From Knoellia sp. Soil729 (GTDB taxonomy: Bacteria > Actinomycetota > Actinomycetes > Actinomycetales > Dermatophilaceae), in contig NZ_LMSA01000002.1 in NCBI RefSeq assembly GCF_001427985.1, positions 153,550 through 217,549 on the forward strand: DNA of 64,000 bases, given 5' to 3'. Numbering within the stretch: position 1 is the first letter of the stretch; each line of letters begins with the position of its first letter. The notes under the pieces were generated by a model. It saw nothing but the letters and a program-made list of their open reading frames with translations, was not told where the DNA came from and did not search any database. This document shows positions 1 to 8,160 of this stretch, in pieces. Position numbers and translations under genes: made by a program.

Positions 1-188
1 GACGGCTCGAAGCGGAGCCGCTGGTTGTGGAACTTGCCGTTCGACCACTCGGGCGACTGCGCCATGCGGGCAGCCCGGGCCCCGGTGGCCCGTCCGCCCA
101 TCGCGTCGGGCACCGGACGCCCTGCTCGCACGAGCCAGGTTGCGAGCCCGACACCACCCACGGCCACTGCCAGTCCTGGAATCCTCAC
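1..188 (-). CDS. MBL-fold metallo-hydrolase, N-terminal fragment (cut by left edge)
   Basis: Reading the minus strand, a GTG start overlaps the TGA stop of the upstream amidotransferase gene (GTGA), so the two are probably translationally coupled. About 62 codons are visible before the window ends. The peptide opens with a hydrophobic stretch (GLAVAVGGVGLATWL), then an Arg/Ala-rich linker and the segment SPEWSNGKFHN. That S-x-x-x-x-x-G-x-F-x-N pattern resembles the N-terminus of NAPE-PLD/UlaG-like MBL-fold hydrolases in actinobacteria. The HxHxDH metal motif would lie outside the window, so the family is inferred from the N-terminus only. It is the last visible gene of the amine-utilisation operon. 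Confidence 0.5.
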   Translation of the reverse strand, partial: MRIPGLAVAVGGVGLATWLVRAGRPVPDAMGGRATGARAARMAQSPEWSNGKFHNQRLRFEP

Positions 189-931
189 CGCTCCAGTGTC
201 ACCCCACCGCTCCCCTCGGGACGACAGGCCGCCACCAGTGCGTCGAAGAGTCGCGTGTCCGTCCCCGCCTCGGGGTGCCACTGGACGGCAAGACGGAACG
301 GGTATGCCGTGTCCTCCATCGCTTCGAGCGTCCCGTCCTCGTGCCACGCCGCGGCGTCGTACCCGGGGTGGGCGCGCACCGCCTGGTGGTGGTAGGTCGG
401 GACGTCGAGGACGTCCCCGCCGAGGATCGACTCCAGGAGCGTGCCCTCGACCGGAGTCACGTGGTGCGAGGCATAGACGCCCGGCGTCGGGCTGTGCGCC
501 TCGTGCCCCACTCTGTCCGGGACGTGCTGCTCGAGCTCGCCCCCGGCCTCGACCGCCATGACCTGCATGCCACGACAGATGCCGAACAGGGGAAGCCTCG
601 TCTGCGCGGTCACCCGGGCCACCGCGAGCTCGAAGGTGTCCCGGTCCGGTCGGGGCGACTGGATGCGGGAGTCGGGCACGGCGGCATACCGGCTGGGTTC
701 GACATCGGCGCCACCGGCGATGATGACGCCGTCCAGACGCGCGAGCAGCCCTGCGACGAGGGCGTCGTCGGCGTCGAGGCGGGGTGGGAGCACCACGGCG
801 ATGCCGCCAGCGCGCTCGACGTGCTCCACGTAGGCGTGCGGCAGCACCGCGCTGCGCTGGCCGGCCCAGTCGCCGCGAGAGACCGGCTCGACATAGCTCG
901 TGATGCCGATGACCGGCCTCGCGTCCGCCAC
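185..931 (-). CDS. gamma-glutamyl-GABA hydrolase-like class I amidotransferase (PuuD type)
   Basis: A 248-aa single-domain class I glutamine amidotransferase fold, peptidase C26 family. The nucleophile elbow FGICRGMQ puts the catalytic Cys near residue 119, and the late QWHPE motif gives the catalytic His near 219. There is no synthetase domain, as in PuuD, which hydrolyses gamma-glutamyl-GABA to glutamate and GABA in the cytoplasm. The GTG start (VADARPVIGITSY) begins one base after the stop of the SDR gene; a longer reading frame upstream is a shadow of that gene. Together with the glutamine-synthetase-like gene and the aldehyde dehydrogenase, it would release the glutamyl group at the end of an amine gamma-glutamylation pathway. 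The actual amine is not determined. Confidence 0.85.
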   Translation of the reverse strand: MADARPVIGITSYVEPVSRGDWAGQRSAVLPHAYVEHVERAGGIAVVLPPRLDADDALVAGLLARLDGVIIAGGADVEPSRYAAVPDSRIQSPRPDRDTFELAVARVTAQTRLPLFGICRGMQVMAVEAGGELEQHVPDRVGHEAHSPTPGVYASHHVTPVEGTLLESILGGDVLDVPTYHHQAVRAHPGYDAAAWHEDGTLEAMEDTAYPFRLAVQWHPEAGTDTRLFDALVAACRPEGSGGVTLER

Positions 932-932
932 G

Positions 933-1700
933 TCAGAGGGGCGTGACGTAGGCGCCGGAGATGCCGCCGTCGACGAGGAACGTGTTGGCAGTGATGAAGC
1001 TCGACTCGTCGGAGGCGAGGAAGAGCACGGCGTTGGCCATCTCCTCGGGCTCCCCGAACCGCCCCATCGGCACGTGCACGAGGCGCCGAGCCGCGCGCTC
1101 CTCGTCCTTGGCGAACAGCTCGCGCAACAAAGGCGTGTTGACCGGTCCAGGGCACAGCGCGTTGACGCGCACCCCCTGCCGGGCGAACTGCACCCCGAGC
1201 TCGCGCGACATGGACAGCACCCCGCCCTTGGAGGCGCTGTAGGAGATCTGCGAGGTCGCCGCGCCCATGACCGCGACGAAGGACGCCGTGTTGATGATCG
1301 AGCCCTTGCCCTGCTCGAGCATGTAGGGGATGGCCGCCTTGCAGCAGAGGTAGACCGAGGTGAGGTTGACCTCCTGGACCTTGCGCCAGGCGTCGAGGTC
1401 GGTGTCGAGGATGGAGTCGTCCTCGGGCGGGCTGATGCCGGCGTTGTTGAACGCGATGTCGACGCTGCCGAACTTCTCCTTGGCCGTCGCGAACAGCGCG
1501 TCGACCTCGTCCTTGCTGGTGACGTCGCAGTGGACGTAGGCGCAGCCGACCTCCTGCGCGATGCGCTCACCGTTGGCGTCGTCGAGGTCGCCGATGACGA
1601 CCTTGGCGCCCTCCTCCGCGAACCGTCGCACCGTCGCGAGCCCGATGCCGGAGCACCCTCCCGTGACGACGGCGACCTTGCCTGCCAGCCGATCTCCCAT
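933..1700 (-). CDS. SDR-family NAD(P)-dependent oxidoreductase
   Basis: A 255-aa classical short-chain dehydrogenase. The cofactor motif TGGCSGIG is near residues 14-21, NNAG near 90, catalytic Ser in NTAS near 142, and YSASK gives the Tyr and Lys near 156-160. The C-terminus ends in LVDGGIS, typical of the family. The ATG has a GAAAGG-like ribosome site about ten bases upstream. It lies 26 bp after the aldehyde dehydrogenase stop and one base before the amidotransferase start, so it is within the operon. Classical Puu pathways use an FAD oxidase (PuuB) for the glutamylated amine, and none is visible here. The SDR might act on an alcohol-bearing or amine-derived intermediate; that is inference. 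Confidence 0.85.
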   Translation of the reverse strand: MGDRLAGKVAVVTGGCSGIGLATVRRFAEEGAKVVIGDLDDANGERIAQEVGCAYVHCDVTSKDEVDALFATAKEKFGSVDIAFNNAGISPPEDDSILDTDLDAWRKVQEVNLTSVYLCCKAAIPYMLEQGKGSIINTASFVAVMGAATSQISYSASKGGVLSMSRELGVQFARQGVRVNALCPGPVNTPLLRELFAKDEERAARRLVHVPMGRFGEPEEMANAVLFLASDESSFITANTFLVDGGISGAYVTPL

Positions 1701-1726
1701 GTCTACCAAGCCTTTCAGTGAAGCAG

Positions 1727-3103
1727 TCAGTTGTCGGTGCTGATGAAGACGTTCTTGACCTCGGTGAACGCATCGAGCGCATCGGGGCCGAGCTCGCGCC
1801 CGATGCCGCTCGCCTTGTAGCCACCGAAGGGGGTCGAGTAGCGCACGCTGCTGTGGCTGTTGACCGACAGGTTGCCGGCCTCCACCGCCCGCGAGACGCG
1901 GATCGCGCGACCGACGTCGCGTGTCCAGATCGAGCCGGACAGCCCGTATGCCGTGTCGTTGGCCATCCGGATCGCGTCGGCTTCGTCGTCGAACGGCATG
2001 ACCCCCACCACCGGGCCGAAGATCTCGTCCTGCCACACCCGGTCCGTGGTGCTGCCCGGCAGGACCACGGTCGGCGGGTACCAGTAGCCCGCGCCCTCGG
2101 GCGAGCTGCCGCGGAAGGCGACGTCGACCCGCGTGTCGGAGTCCTCGACGAAGTCACGCACCCTCTCGCGCTGCTGAGCGCTCACGAGCGGGCCCATCTG
2201 GGTGCCCTCGTCGCGTGGGTCGCCGACCCGGACGTCGCGGATGCCCGCCTCGAACCGCTCCATGAACGCGTCGAACACGGTGCGCTTAACGAGGATTCGG
2301 GTCCTCGCACAGCAGTCCTGCCCGGCGTTGTCGAGGAAGCTCATCGGTGCGGCCGCGGCCGCGAGGTCGAGATCCGCGTCGTCGAAGACGATGTTGGCGG
2401 ACTTGCCACCGAGCTCGAGGGTCACCCGCTTGAGCTGGTCGGAGGCCTTGCGCATGATCCCCTGGCCGACGGTGGTCGACCCCGTGAAGCAGACCTTGCG
2501 GACGTCGGGGTGCGTGACGAAGCGCTCCCCCACCACCGCACCGCGACCGGGGAGCACCGTGAAGACACCCTCGGGGACGCCGGCCTCGAGGGCCAGCTCC
2601 CCCAACCGCATGGCGGTGAGCGGCGTGAGCTCGGCCGGCTTGAGGACGACCGTGTTGCCCGCGGCCAGCGCCGGCCCGAAGCCCCAGCCGGCGATGGGCA
2701 TGGGGAAGTTCCACGGGACGATGATCGACACCACGCCCAGGGGTTCCTTGAAGGTGAGGTCGATGCCCCCAGCCACCGGGATCTGCTGCCCGAAGAGCCG
2801 CTCCGGTGCCGCGGAGTAGTAGGCGAGGACGTCACGGACGTTGCCGGCCTCCCAGCGGGCGTTGCCGATGGTGTGGCCGGCGTTCTCGACCTCGAGGAGC
2901 GCGAGCTCCTCGAGGTGCTCGTCGACGACCTCGCTGAAGCGGCGCAGGAGCCGCCCCCGGTCAGCCGGTGCCATCGCGCGCCAGGCGGGCCCGACCTCGA
3001 CGGCCCGCGCGACCGCCTCGTCCGTCTCCTCGACCCCGACGAGGTCGATGGTGCGGACCGACTCCTCGGTCGCCGGGTTGATGACGTCGTGTGTGGTGCT
3101 CAT
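1727..3103 (-). CDS. NAD(P)-dependent aldehyde dehydrogenase
   Basis: A 458-aa ALDH-superfamily enzyme. PWNFP near residue 130 and FTGSTTVG near 207 form the cofactor site. LELGGKSAN gives the general base Glu near 230, and NAGQDC the catalytic Cys near 264. Length is slightly short of the usual 470-500. It is nine bases downstream of the glutamine-synthetase-like gene and precedes the SDR, so it most likely oxidises a gamma-glutamyl-aminoaldehyde (PuuC-like role) in the cytoplasm. The NAGQDC form of the Cys motif also occurs in betaine-aldehyde dehydrogenase-like proteins, so substrate cannot be read from sequence alone. Confidence 0.9.
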   Translation of the reverse strand: MSTTHDVINPATEESVRTIDLVGVEETDEAVARAVEVGPAWRAMAPADRGRLLRRFSEVVDEHLEELALLEVENAGHTIGNARWEAGNVRDVLAYYSAAPERLFGQQIPVAGGIDLTFKEPLGVVSIIVPWNFPMPIAGWGFGPALAAGNTVVLKPAELTPLTAMRLGELALEAGVPEGVFTVLPGRGAVVGERFVTHPDVRKVCFTGSTTVGQGIMRKASDQLKRVTLELGGKSANIVFDDADLDLAAAAAPMSFLDNAGQDCCARTRILVKRTVFDAFMERFEAGIRDVRVGDPRDEGTQMGPLVSAQQRERVRDFVEDSDTRVDVAFRGSSPEGAGYWYPPTVVLPGSTTDRVWQDEIFGPVVGVMPFDDEADAIRMANDTAYGLSGSIWTRDVGRAIRVSRAVEAGNLSVNSHSSVRYSTPFGGYKASGIGRELGPDALDAFTEVKNVFISTDN

Positions 3104-3111
3104 GGTGTTCC

Positions 3112-4497
3112 TTACAGTCTCTCGAAGCCTCGGATGCGTTCCCAGTCGGTGACGGCCGCGTCGAAGGCCTTGAGCTCGACGTCCGCGGCGTTGACGTAGT
3201 GGTCGACGACGTCGTCGCCGAAGACCTCGCGGGCCATGGACGAGGCCGCCAGGAGCTCGCGGGCCTCACGCAGGGTCGACGGCACGGTCTCCACGTCGGA
3301 CAGGTAGGCGTTGCCCTCGAACGCCGGCTCGAGCTCGAGCTCGTGCTCGATGCCGTAGAGGCCGCCGGCGAGCATCGCGGCCACGGCGAGGTAGGGGTTG
3401 ACGTCTCCGCCGGGCACGCGGTTCTCCATCCGCAGCCCGGCACCGTGACCGACCACCCGCAGTGCGCAGGTGCGGTTGTCACGCCCCCAGGCGATGGCCG
3501 TCGGTGCGAAGGAGCCCGCGGCAAAACGCTTGTAGGAGTTGATGTTCGGCGCATAGAAGTAGGTGAAGTCGCGCATCGTCGCGAGCACGCCGGCGAGGAA
3601 CTGGTCGTGCAGGATGCCCTGGCCGCCGTCCCGGTCCTTGTCGGCGAAGACCGCCTCGCCGTCGAGACCGCGCAGGGACAGGTGGATGTGGCAGGAGTTG
3701 CCCTCGCGCTCGTCGTACTTCGCCATGAAGGTGAGCGACATGCCGTGCTTGGCCGCGAGCTCCTTGGCCGCGGTCTTGTAGATGACGTGGTTGTCGCAGG
3801 TGCGCACGACCTCGTCGTAGAGGAAGCCGATCTCGTGCTGCCCGAGGTTGCACTCGCCCTTGGCACCCTCGACGGTGACGCCGGCGGCATACATCTCGTT
3901 GCGGATCTCACGCAGGAGCGGCTCGACGACCGTCCCCCCGGTGATCGAGTAGTCGACGTTGTAGCGGTTGGCTCCGGTGAGCCCGACGTAGCGCCGGTCC
4001 CAGGCGGACTCGTAGGTGTCCTCGAAGACGATGAACTCGAGCTCGGTGCCGGCGATCGCCATCCAGCCCTTCTCGGCGGCGCGCTCGGCCTGGGCCCTGA
4101 GGATGCTGCGAGGTGACTGGCGCACCAGCCCGGACCCGTCCAGCCAGGCGAGGTCGCACTGGATGGTGACCGAGTGCGGCTGCCCCGGGGTGCGCCGCAG
4201 GGTGTCCATGTCGAGGACGAACTCGAAGTCGCCGTAGCCCTTCTCCCAGGACGACATCTCGTAGCCGTCGACGGTGTTCATGTCGACGTCGACCGCCAGG
4301 AGGTAGTTGCACCCCTCGAGCGCACCGTCGATGACGTGGTCGAGGAAGTAGGCCGCGTGCAGCCGCTTGCCGGTCAGCCGTCCCTGCATGTCGGTGAAGG
4401 CGGCGATGACCGTGTCGATCTCACCGCTCTCGGTGCCGGCCCGCAGGTCCTCGAGGCTCAGCTGCGTGGGCCCCCCGGAGTGGATGGAACCGCTCAT
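3112..4497 (-). CDS. glutamine synthetase-like gamma-glutamyl-amine ligase (GlnA3/GlnA4/PuuA type)
   Basis: A 461-aa glutamine synthetase family protein. Visible motifs: the GTELEF metal-ligand segment, GECNLGQHE, NSCHIHLS and the arginine-rich NRTCALR loop near the glutamate site. The adenylylation-loop consensus of classical GlnA (NLYxLPP) is absent, as expected for PuuA, GlnA3 and GlnA4, which ligate glutamate to polyamines or ethanolamine. The ATG is chosen because AGAAGGAG lies seven bases upstream; the longer frame upstream overlaps the regulator gene. It sits between a FadR-type regulator and the aldehyde dehydrogenase. Role: ATP-dependent capping of an imported amine with glutamate. 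Polyamine and ethanolamine are both possible. Confidence 0.88.
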   Translation of the reverse strand: MSGSIHSGGPTQLSLEDLRAGTESGEIDTVIAAFTDMQGRLTGKRLHAAYFLDHVIDGALEGCNYLLAVDVDMNTVDGYEMSSWEKGYGDFEFVLDMDTLRRTPGQPHSVTIQCDLAWLDGSGLVRQSPRSILRAQAERAAEKGWMAIAGTELEFIVFEDTYESAWDRRYVGLTGANRYNVDYSITGGTVVEPLLREIRNEMYAAGVTVEGAKGECNLGQHEIGFLYDEVVRTCDNHVIYKTAAKELAAKHGMSLTFMAKYDEREGNSCHIHLSLRGLDGEAVFADKDRDGGQGILHDQFLAGVLATMRDFTYFYAPNINSYKRFAAGSFAPTAIAWGRDNRTCALRVVGHGAGLRMENRVPGGDVNPYLAVAAMLAGGLYGIEHELELEPAFEGNAYLSDVETVPSTLREARELLAASSMAREVFGDDVVDHYVNAADVELKAFDAAVTDWERIRGFERL

Positions 4498-4519
4498 CTG
4501 TCGTTCTCCTTCTGGTCGT

Positions 4520-5254
4520 TCATCCGAGAAGTCCTCTGAGCAGGGCGGAGGTCGCGTCGCAGTGCTCCTCCATGGCGGCACGCGCGGCGTCGGCGTCGGC
4601 GTGCAGGATCGCTTCCACCACAGCATCATGCTGCTCGCACGAGTGGGAGATGTTGCGGGGCAGGACCGGGATGGCGGCGAGCATCTCACCCAGCGCCGCC
4701 TGTGCCCGGGTCACCGACTCGATGAGCATCGGCGACCCCGACAGCGTGGCCACGGCCAGGTGGAAGCGGCTGTCCGCGATCCGGTGGGCCCCGGCCTCGG
4801 GAGCCGCCCAGACGGCGGCCGCCGACTCGACGAGCCAGGAGCGCTGGTCGCCGGCAAGGTTCTGCCCGGCCGCCAGCCAGGCGGCACCCGGCTCCACGAC
4901 CCGGCGGAAGTCGAGGGCGTCGGCCAGGGCAGCGCCGCGCCGCACGGGCGCGGGTGCCGGCGACGAGCCGGGCTCCGGCGTCACGTAGGTCACGACCGTG
5001 CCTCCCCCACGCCCGCGACGCGTGGCCACGAGGCCACTCTCGCGCAGGGCCGCAATGGCGTCGCGCAGGGTGTTGCGGGCGACGCCGAGCCGCTCGGCCA
5101 GGTCGCGCTCGGGGGGCAGGTGCTCGCCGTCGACGAACACTCCCAGCCGGATGGCGGTGGCCAGCTGCTCGACCGTCGTCTCGAAGACGTTGGCCGTCGC
5201 GGGACGCAGGACCGCCTCGGAGAGGCGCCCCACGTCAGGAAGGTGAGCCGTCAC
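4520..5254 (-). CDS. GntR/FadR-family transcriptional regulator
   Basis: A 244-aa regulator with an N-terminal winged helix (PPERDLAERLGVARNTLRDA pattern, residues about 45-65) and a helical FadR-type (FCD) ligand-binding domain with conserved DSRFHLAV and QHDAVVEAI His-containing helices. A GTG at 5308 would add 18 residues but lies inside the right arm of a long inverted repeat. The GTG used here has a G-rich ribosome site (GGCGGGGG) about six bases upstream. It is 22 bases before the glutamine-synthetase-like gene and probably controls the amine operon. The operator is not identified; candidates are the AT-rich site upstream of the permease and the hairpin region. Confidence 0.85.
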   Translation of the reverse strand: MTAHLPDVGRLSEAVLRPATANVFETTVEQLATAIRLGVFVDGEHLPPERDLAERLGVARNTLRDAIAALRESGLVATRRGRGGGTVVTYVTPEPGSSPAPAPVRRGAALADALDFRRVVEPGAAWLAAGQNLAGDQRSWLVESAAAVWAAPEAGAHRIADSRFHLAVATLSGSPMLIESVTRAQAALGEMLAAIPVLPRNISHSCEQHDAVVEAILHADADAARAAMEEHCDATSALLRGLLG

Positions 5255-5265
5255 GGCATACCCCC

Positions 5266-5315
5266 GCCTTGTGTGCCTGAGAGCGAGCTGTACGCCGCGC
5301 TCAGGCACACAAGGC
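5266..5315. terminator. 16-bp perfect inverted repeat between permease and FadR-type regulator
   Basis: Arms 5266-5281 and 5300-5315 (GCCTTGTGTGCCTGAG and its exact complement) flank an 18-base loop. The repeat starts 12 bases after the permease stop and ends about 11 bases before the regulator's GTG. No U-run is evident on the minus strand, so it may be a rho-independent-like terminator, an attenuator or an mRNA-stabilising stem that separates permease expression from the downstream genes. It could also be a protein-binding palindrome. Confidence 0.6.
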
Positions 5316-5327
5316 TGGTGGGGGCGG

Positions 5328-6866
5328 TCACTCGAAGATCTCCGCCGCTGGCCTGGTGTCGTGGCCCGTGGGCACGTCGACCATGAAGTGCTGGCGACCG
5401 CGCAGGAACCACGAGACCAGCGCGAAGATCGCGACTATCGCAACGGCGATCGGCGCGTAGTTGAAGGTGTCCACGGTGACGGGCGAGGCCGGCGGAAGCA
5501 TGAACAGGATGACGATGAACGCGACCCAGACCACCGCGATCCAGCCGATGGGCGCCGACCAGCGTCCGAGGTTCCAACGGCCCTGCCGGAAGTCGGGGTT
5601 GAGGCGTCGGAGCAGGACCGGGGTCACGTAGGCGATGTAGAGGCCGATGACCGCGATGGACGTCACGGCGAGGTAGGCCGTCGTCGAGAACAGGGACGGC
5701 GAGGCCAGGATGATCGAGGCCACGGTGACGAGCCAGATCGAGTTCGTCGGCGTGCCGGTGCGCGGGTTGACCTTGGACCACAGCCGCGACATCGGCAGGG
5801 CGTTGTCGCGCGAGAAGGCGAAGGACATGCGCGAGGAGCTCGTGACGCAGGCCATGCCACAGAAGAACTGGGCCACGGCACAGATGAGCAGCAACCCCTT
5901 GCCCAAAGTGGAGCCCGCGGCGTCGATGAAGATCTGCGCCGGCGGAAGCCCAATCTCGGTGGTGCGAGCGGCTTCCCAGTCCTGCACGGCGAAGGTCACG
6001 GCCAGCAGGAGCACCCAGCCGGCGGCCAGGGAGACGACGACGGAGTTGACGATCCCCTTGGGCGCGGCCACGGAGGCGTTGCGCGTCTCCTCGGCGACGT
6101 GGGCTGAGGCGTCGAAGCCGGTGAAGGTGTACTGCGCCATGAGCAGTCCCATGAGGAAGACATAGGGGGTGCTCCCCCAGCCGGTCTCGTTCTTGAACTC
6201 GGTGAAGACGAAGGAGGCGCTCTGGTGCTGGTCCGGGACGAACGCGAGGACGAGCACGATGACCGCAACACCGGCGAGGTGCCACCAGGCGGAGACGCTC
6301 GAGAGCATCTGGACGAGGTTGACGCCGAACGCGTTGAGCAGCCCGTGCAGCAACAGGATCACGACGAAGCAGATGAAGGTCTTGAGCGCCGTCACCTCGA
6401 TGCCGATGGTGAGGTCGAGGAAGGCCATCCACGTGATGGCGGCGCCCATGTCGACGGCGGTGGTGACGGCCACCTCGCCGAGGAGGTTGAACCACCCCAC
6501 GGTCCAGGCCCACTGCCGCTTGCCCTTGGTCGCGAGGCGGCCGGCCCAGAAGTACAGACCTCCCGCGGTCGGGTAGACCGAGCAGATCTCGGCCATGGCC
6601 AGGGCGACGCACACGACGAAGAAGCCGACCAGCGGCCAGCCGATCGAGATGGCCACCGGGCCACCGGCGTTCATGGCGATCAGGTAGCTGGTGATGCACC
6701 CGGCAAGGACCGAGATGATCGAGAACGAGACCGCGAAGTTGCTGAAGGCGCCGAAGCGGCGATGCAGCTCCTGCTTGTAGCCAAGCTCGGCGAGCAGCGC
6801 GGCGTCGGCCTCGTCGTACTGGCTGAGCCGTGCTGCTGCGACGTCGTTGTCACGCTGCGTTGCCAT
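5328..6866 (-). CDS. APC-superfamily amino acid/amine permease
   Basis: A 512-aa integral membrane protein with about 12 hydrophobic segments. The start ADAALLAELGYKQELHRRF followed by FSNFAVSFSIIS is typical of the ACT branch of the APC superfamily (GABA, choline and polyamine permeases such as UGA4-like proteins). GYKQEL and the unwound first helix region GGPVAIS are visible. The ATG has GGAGAG seven bases upstream. It leads the amine gamma-glutamylation operon, so its substrate is probably the amine being capped or a product such as GABA. It acts in the cytoplasmic membrane as a proton- or ion-coupled importer (family knowledge); the substrate is inferred from neighbours. Confidence 0.88.
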   Translation of the reverse strand: MATQRDNDVAAARLSQYDEADAALLAELGYKQELHRRFGAFSNFAVSFSIISVLAGCITSYLIAMNAGGPVAISIGWPLVGFFVVCVALAMAEICSVYPTAGGLYFWAGRLATKGKRQWAWTVGWFNLLGEVAVTTAVDMGAAITWMAFLDLTIGIEVTALKTFICFVVILLLHGLLNAFGVNLVQMLSSVSAWWHLAGVAVIVLVLAFVPDQHQSASFVFTEFKNETGWGSTPYVFLMGLLMAQYTFTGFDASAHVAEETRNASVAAPKGIVNSVVVSLAAGWVLLLAVTFAVQDWEAARTTEIGLPPAQIFIDAAGSTLGKGLLLICAVAQFFCGMACVTSSSRMSFAFSRDNALPMSRLWSKVNPRTGTPTNSIWLVTVASIILASPSLFSTTAYLAVTSIAVIGLYIAYVTPVLLRRLNPDFRQGRWNLGRWSAPIGWIAVVWVAFIVILFMLPPASPVTVDTFNYAPIAVAIVAIFALVSWFLRGRQHFMVDVPTGHDTRPAAEIFE

Positions 6867-7020
6867 GGGCGCTCTCCATCAAAGGTCTGTTTCTGGACCC
6901 CGTGGTCCGGAAACCTCAGTGGAGGACAGACAACACCCCTACGGCATACGGCGTCAATGGTTCCTTAATAAACCTTTTGGTCCCGTATGCCGTCCGCCCA
7001 CCTCCGGCGGAGAGCTCGCC
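6867..7020 (-). promoter_or_regulatory. permease upstream region with GTATGCC-arm hairpin and AT-rich site
   Basis: This 154-bp gap holds an 11-bp inverted repeat (ACGGCATACGG at 6941-6951, complement at 6985-6995) that could end ilvE transcription. Between the arms is an unusually AT-rich block (TTCCTTAATAAACC) with short GGTT/AACC half-sites, a plausible regulator site. A TTGACG hexamer lies at 6957-6952 on the minus strand, but no convincing -10 follows at the right distance. Promoter placement is therefore tentative. Confidence 0.35.
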
Positions 7021-8118
7021 TCAGGCGAGCTGCGTGAGCCAGCCTCGAGTGTCCTCGGCGCGGCCGTACTGGATGTCCAGCAGCCGCGAGCGGATCGTCC
7101 GGGTGACCTCGCCGCCCTCGGGGCCGCCGACGCCCGGAGCCGTGCCACCCTGCCAGCGAAGCTCCCCGACCGGCGTGACGACCGCTGCCGTGCCGCAGGC
7201 GAAGATCTCGACGATGTCCCCGGAGGCCACACCGTCCTTCCACTCCTGGATCGGGACAGTGCGCTCGACCGGCGTGAGGTCGAGGTCCTTGGCGAGCTCG
7301 AGGATCGAGCTGCGGGTGATTCCCTCGAGGATCGACCCCGACAGCTCGGGCGTGACGAGCTCGCCACCCTTGGTGAGGAAGAACAGGTTCATCCCCCCGA
7401 GCTCCTCGATGTTCTCGTGCGTGGCCGAGTCGAGGAAGACCGCCTGGTCGCAGCCGTTCTCGATGCCCTCGAGCTGGCCCGCGAGCGAGGAGGCGTAGTT
7501 GCCACCGCACTTGGCGTTGCCCGTGCCGCCGGCGCCGGCGCGCGCGTAGTCCTGCGAGATCCACAGGGTGACCGGCTTGAGGCCCCCGGCGAAGTAGGGA
7601 CCGGCGGGCGAGGCGATGACCGAGTAGGTCACCTCGTTGGCCGGGCGCACGCCGAGGAACGCCTCGGACGCATACATGAACGGGCGCAGGTAGAGGCTCG
7701 CCTCGCCGCCGTCGGCCGGCGGAACCCAGGCCTTGTCGACCTCCAGCAGCGCCTTGAGCGAACCGATGAAGTCCGCCTCAGAGAGCTCGGGAAGGGCCAG
7801 TCGCCGGGCGCTGCGGGCCATGCGGGCCGCGTTGGCCTCGGGCCGGAACGTCCAGACCGAGCCGTCCTCGTGGCGGTACGCCTTCATGCCCTCGAAGATC
7901 TCCTGCGCGTAGTGCAGCACGGCCGCGCTCGGCATGAGCTGGATGGGGCCGTAGGGCGTGACGCGACCGTCGTGCCAGCCACCGTCCTTGGTCCACGTCG
8001 CCGAGACCATGTGGTCGGTGAAGTGGAGGCCGAACCCGGGGTTGGCGAGGATCTCGGCGCGACGCTCGTCGCTCACGGGGTCCGGACGTCGCTCGACGCT
8101 GAACGAGAGGTCGGTCAT
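7021..8118 (-). CDS. ilvE: branched-chain-amino-acid aminotransferase
   Basis: A 365-aa class IV PLP aminotransferase. The motif GTGNAKCGGNYA places the PLP-binding Lys near residue 203. EIFEGMKAYR (about 73-82) and the FACGTAAVVTPVG signature near the C-terminus are characteristic of IlvE. Length matches actinobacterial IlvE. It transfers amino groups between glutamate and the 2-oxo acids of Leu, Ile and Val in the cytoplasm. It lies 42 bp downstream of leuB on the same strand, so the two probably form a branched-chain amino acid pair. A second TAGGCT-like element spanning the leuB stop might give a separate promoter. Confidence 0.96.
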   Translation of the reverse strand: MTDLSFSVERRPDPVSDERRAEILANPGFGLHFTDHMVSATWTKDGGWHDGRVTPYGPIQLMPSAAVLHYAQEIFEGMKAYRHEDGSVWTFRPEANAARMARSARRLALPELSEADFIGSLKALLEVDKAWVPPADGGEASLYLRPFMYASEAFLGVRPANEVTYSVIASPAGPYFAGGLKPVTLWISQDYARAGAGGTGNAKCGGNYASSLAGQLEGIENGCDQAVFLDSATHENIEELGGMNLFFLTKGGELVTPELSGSILEGITRSSILELAKDLDLTPVERTVPIQEWKDGVASGDIVEIFACGTAAVVTPVGELRWQGGTAPGVGGPEGGEVTRTIRSRLLDIQYGRAEDTRGWLTQLA

Positions 8119-8160
8119 GTTCGGGATCCTTCCAACGCGGGTGTGGGGCTCCTAGTGAGC

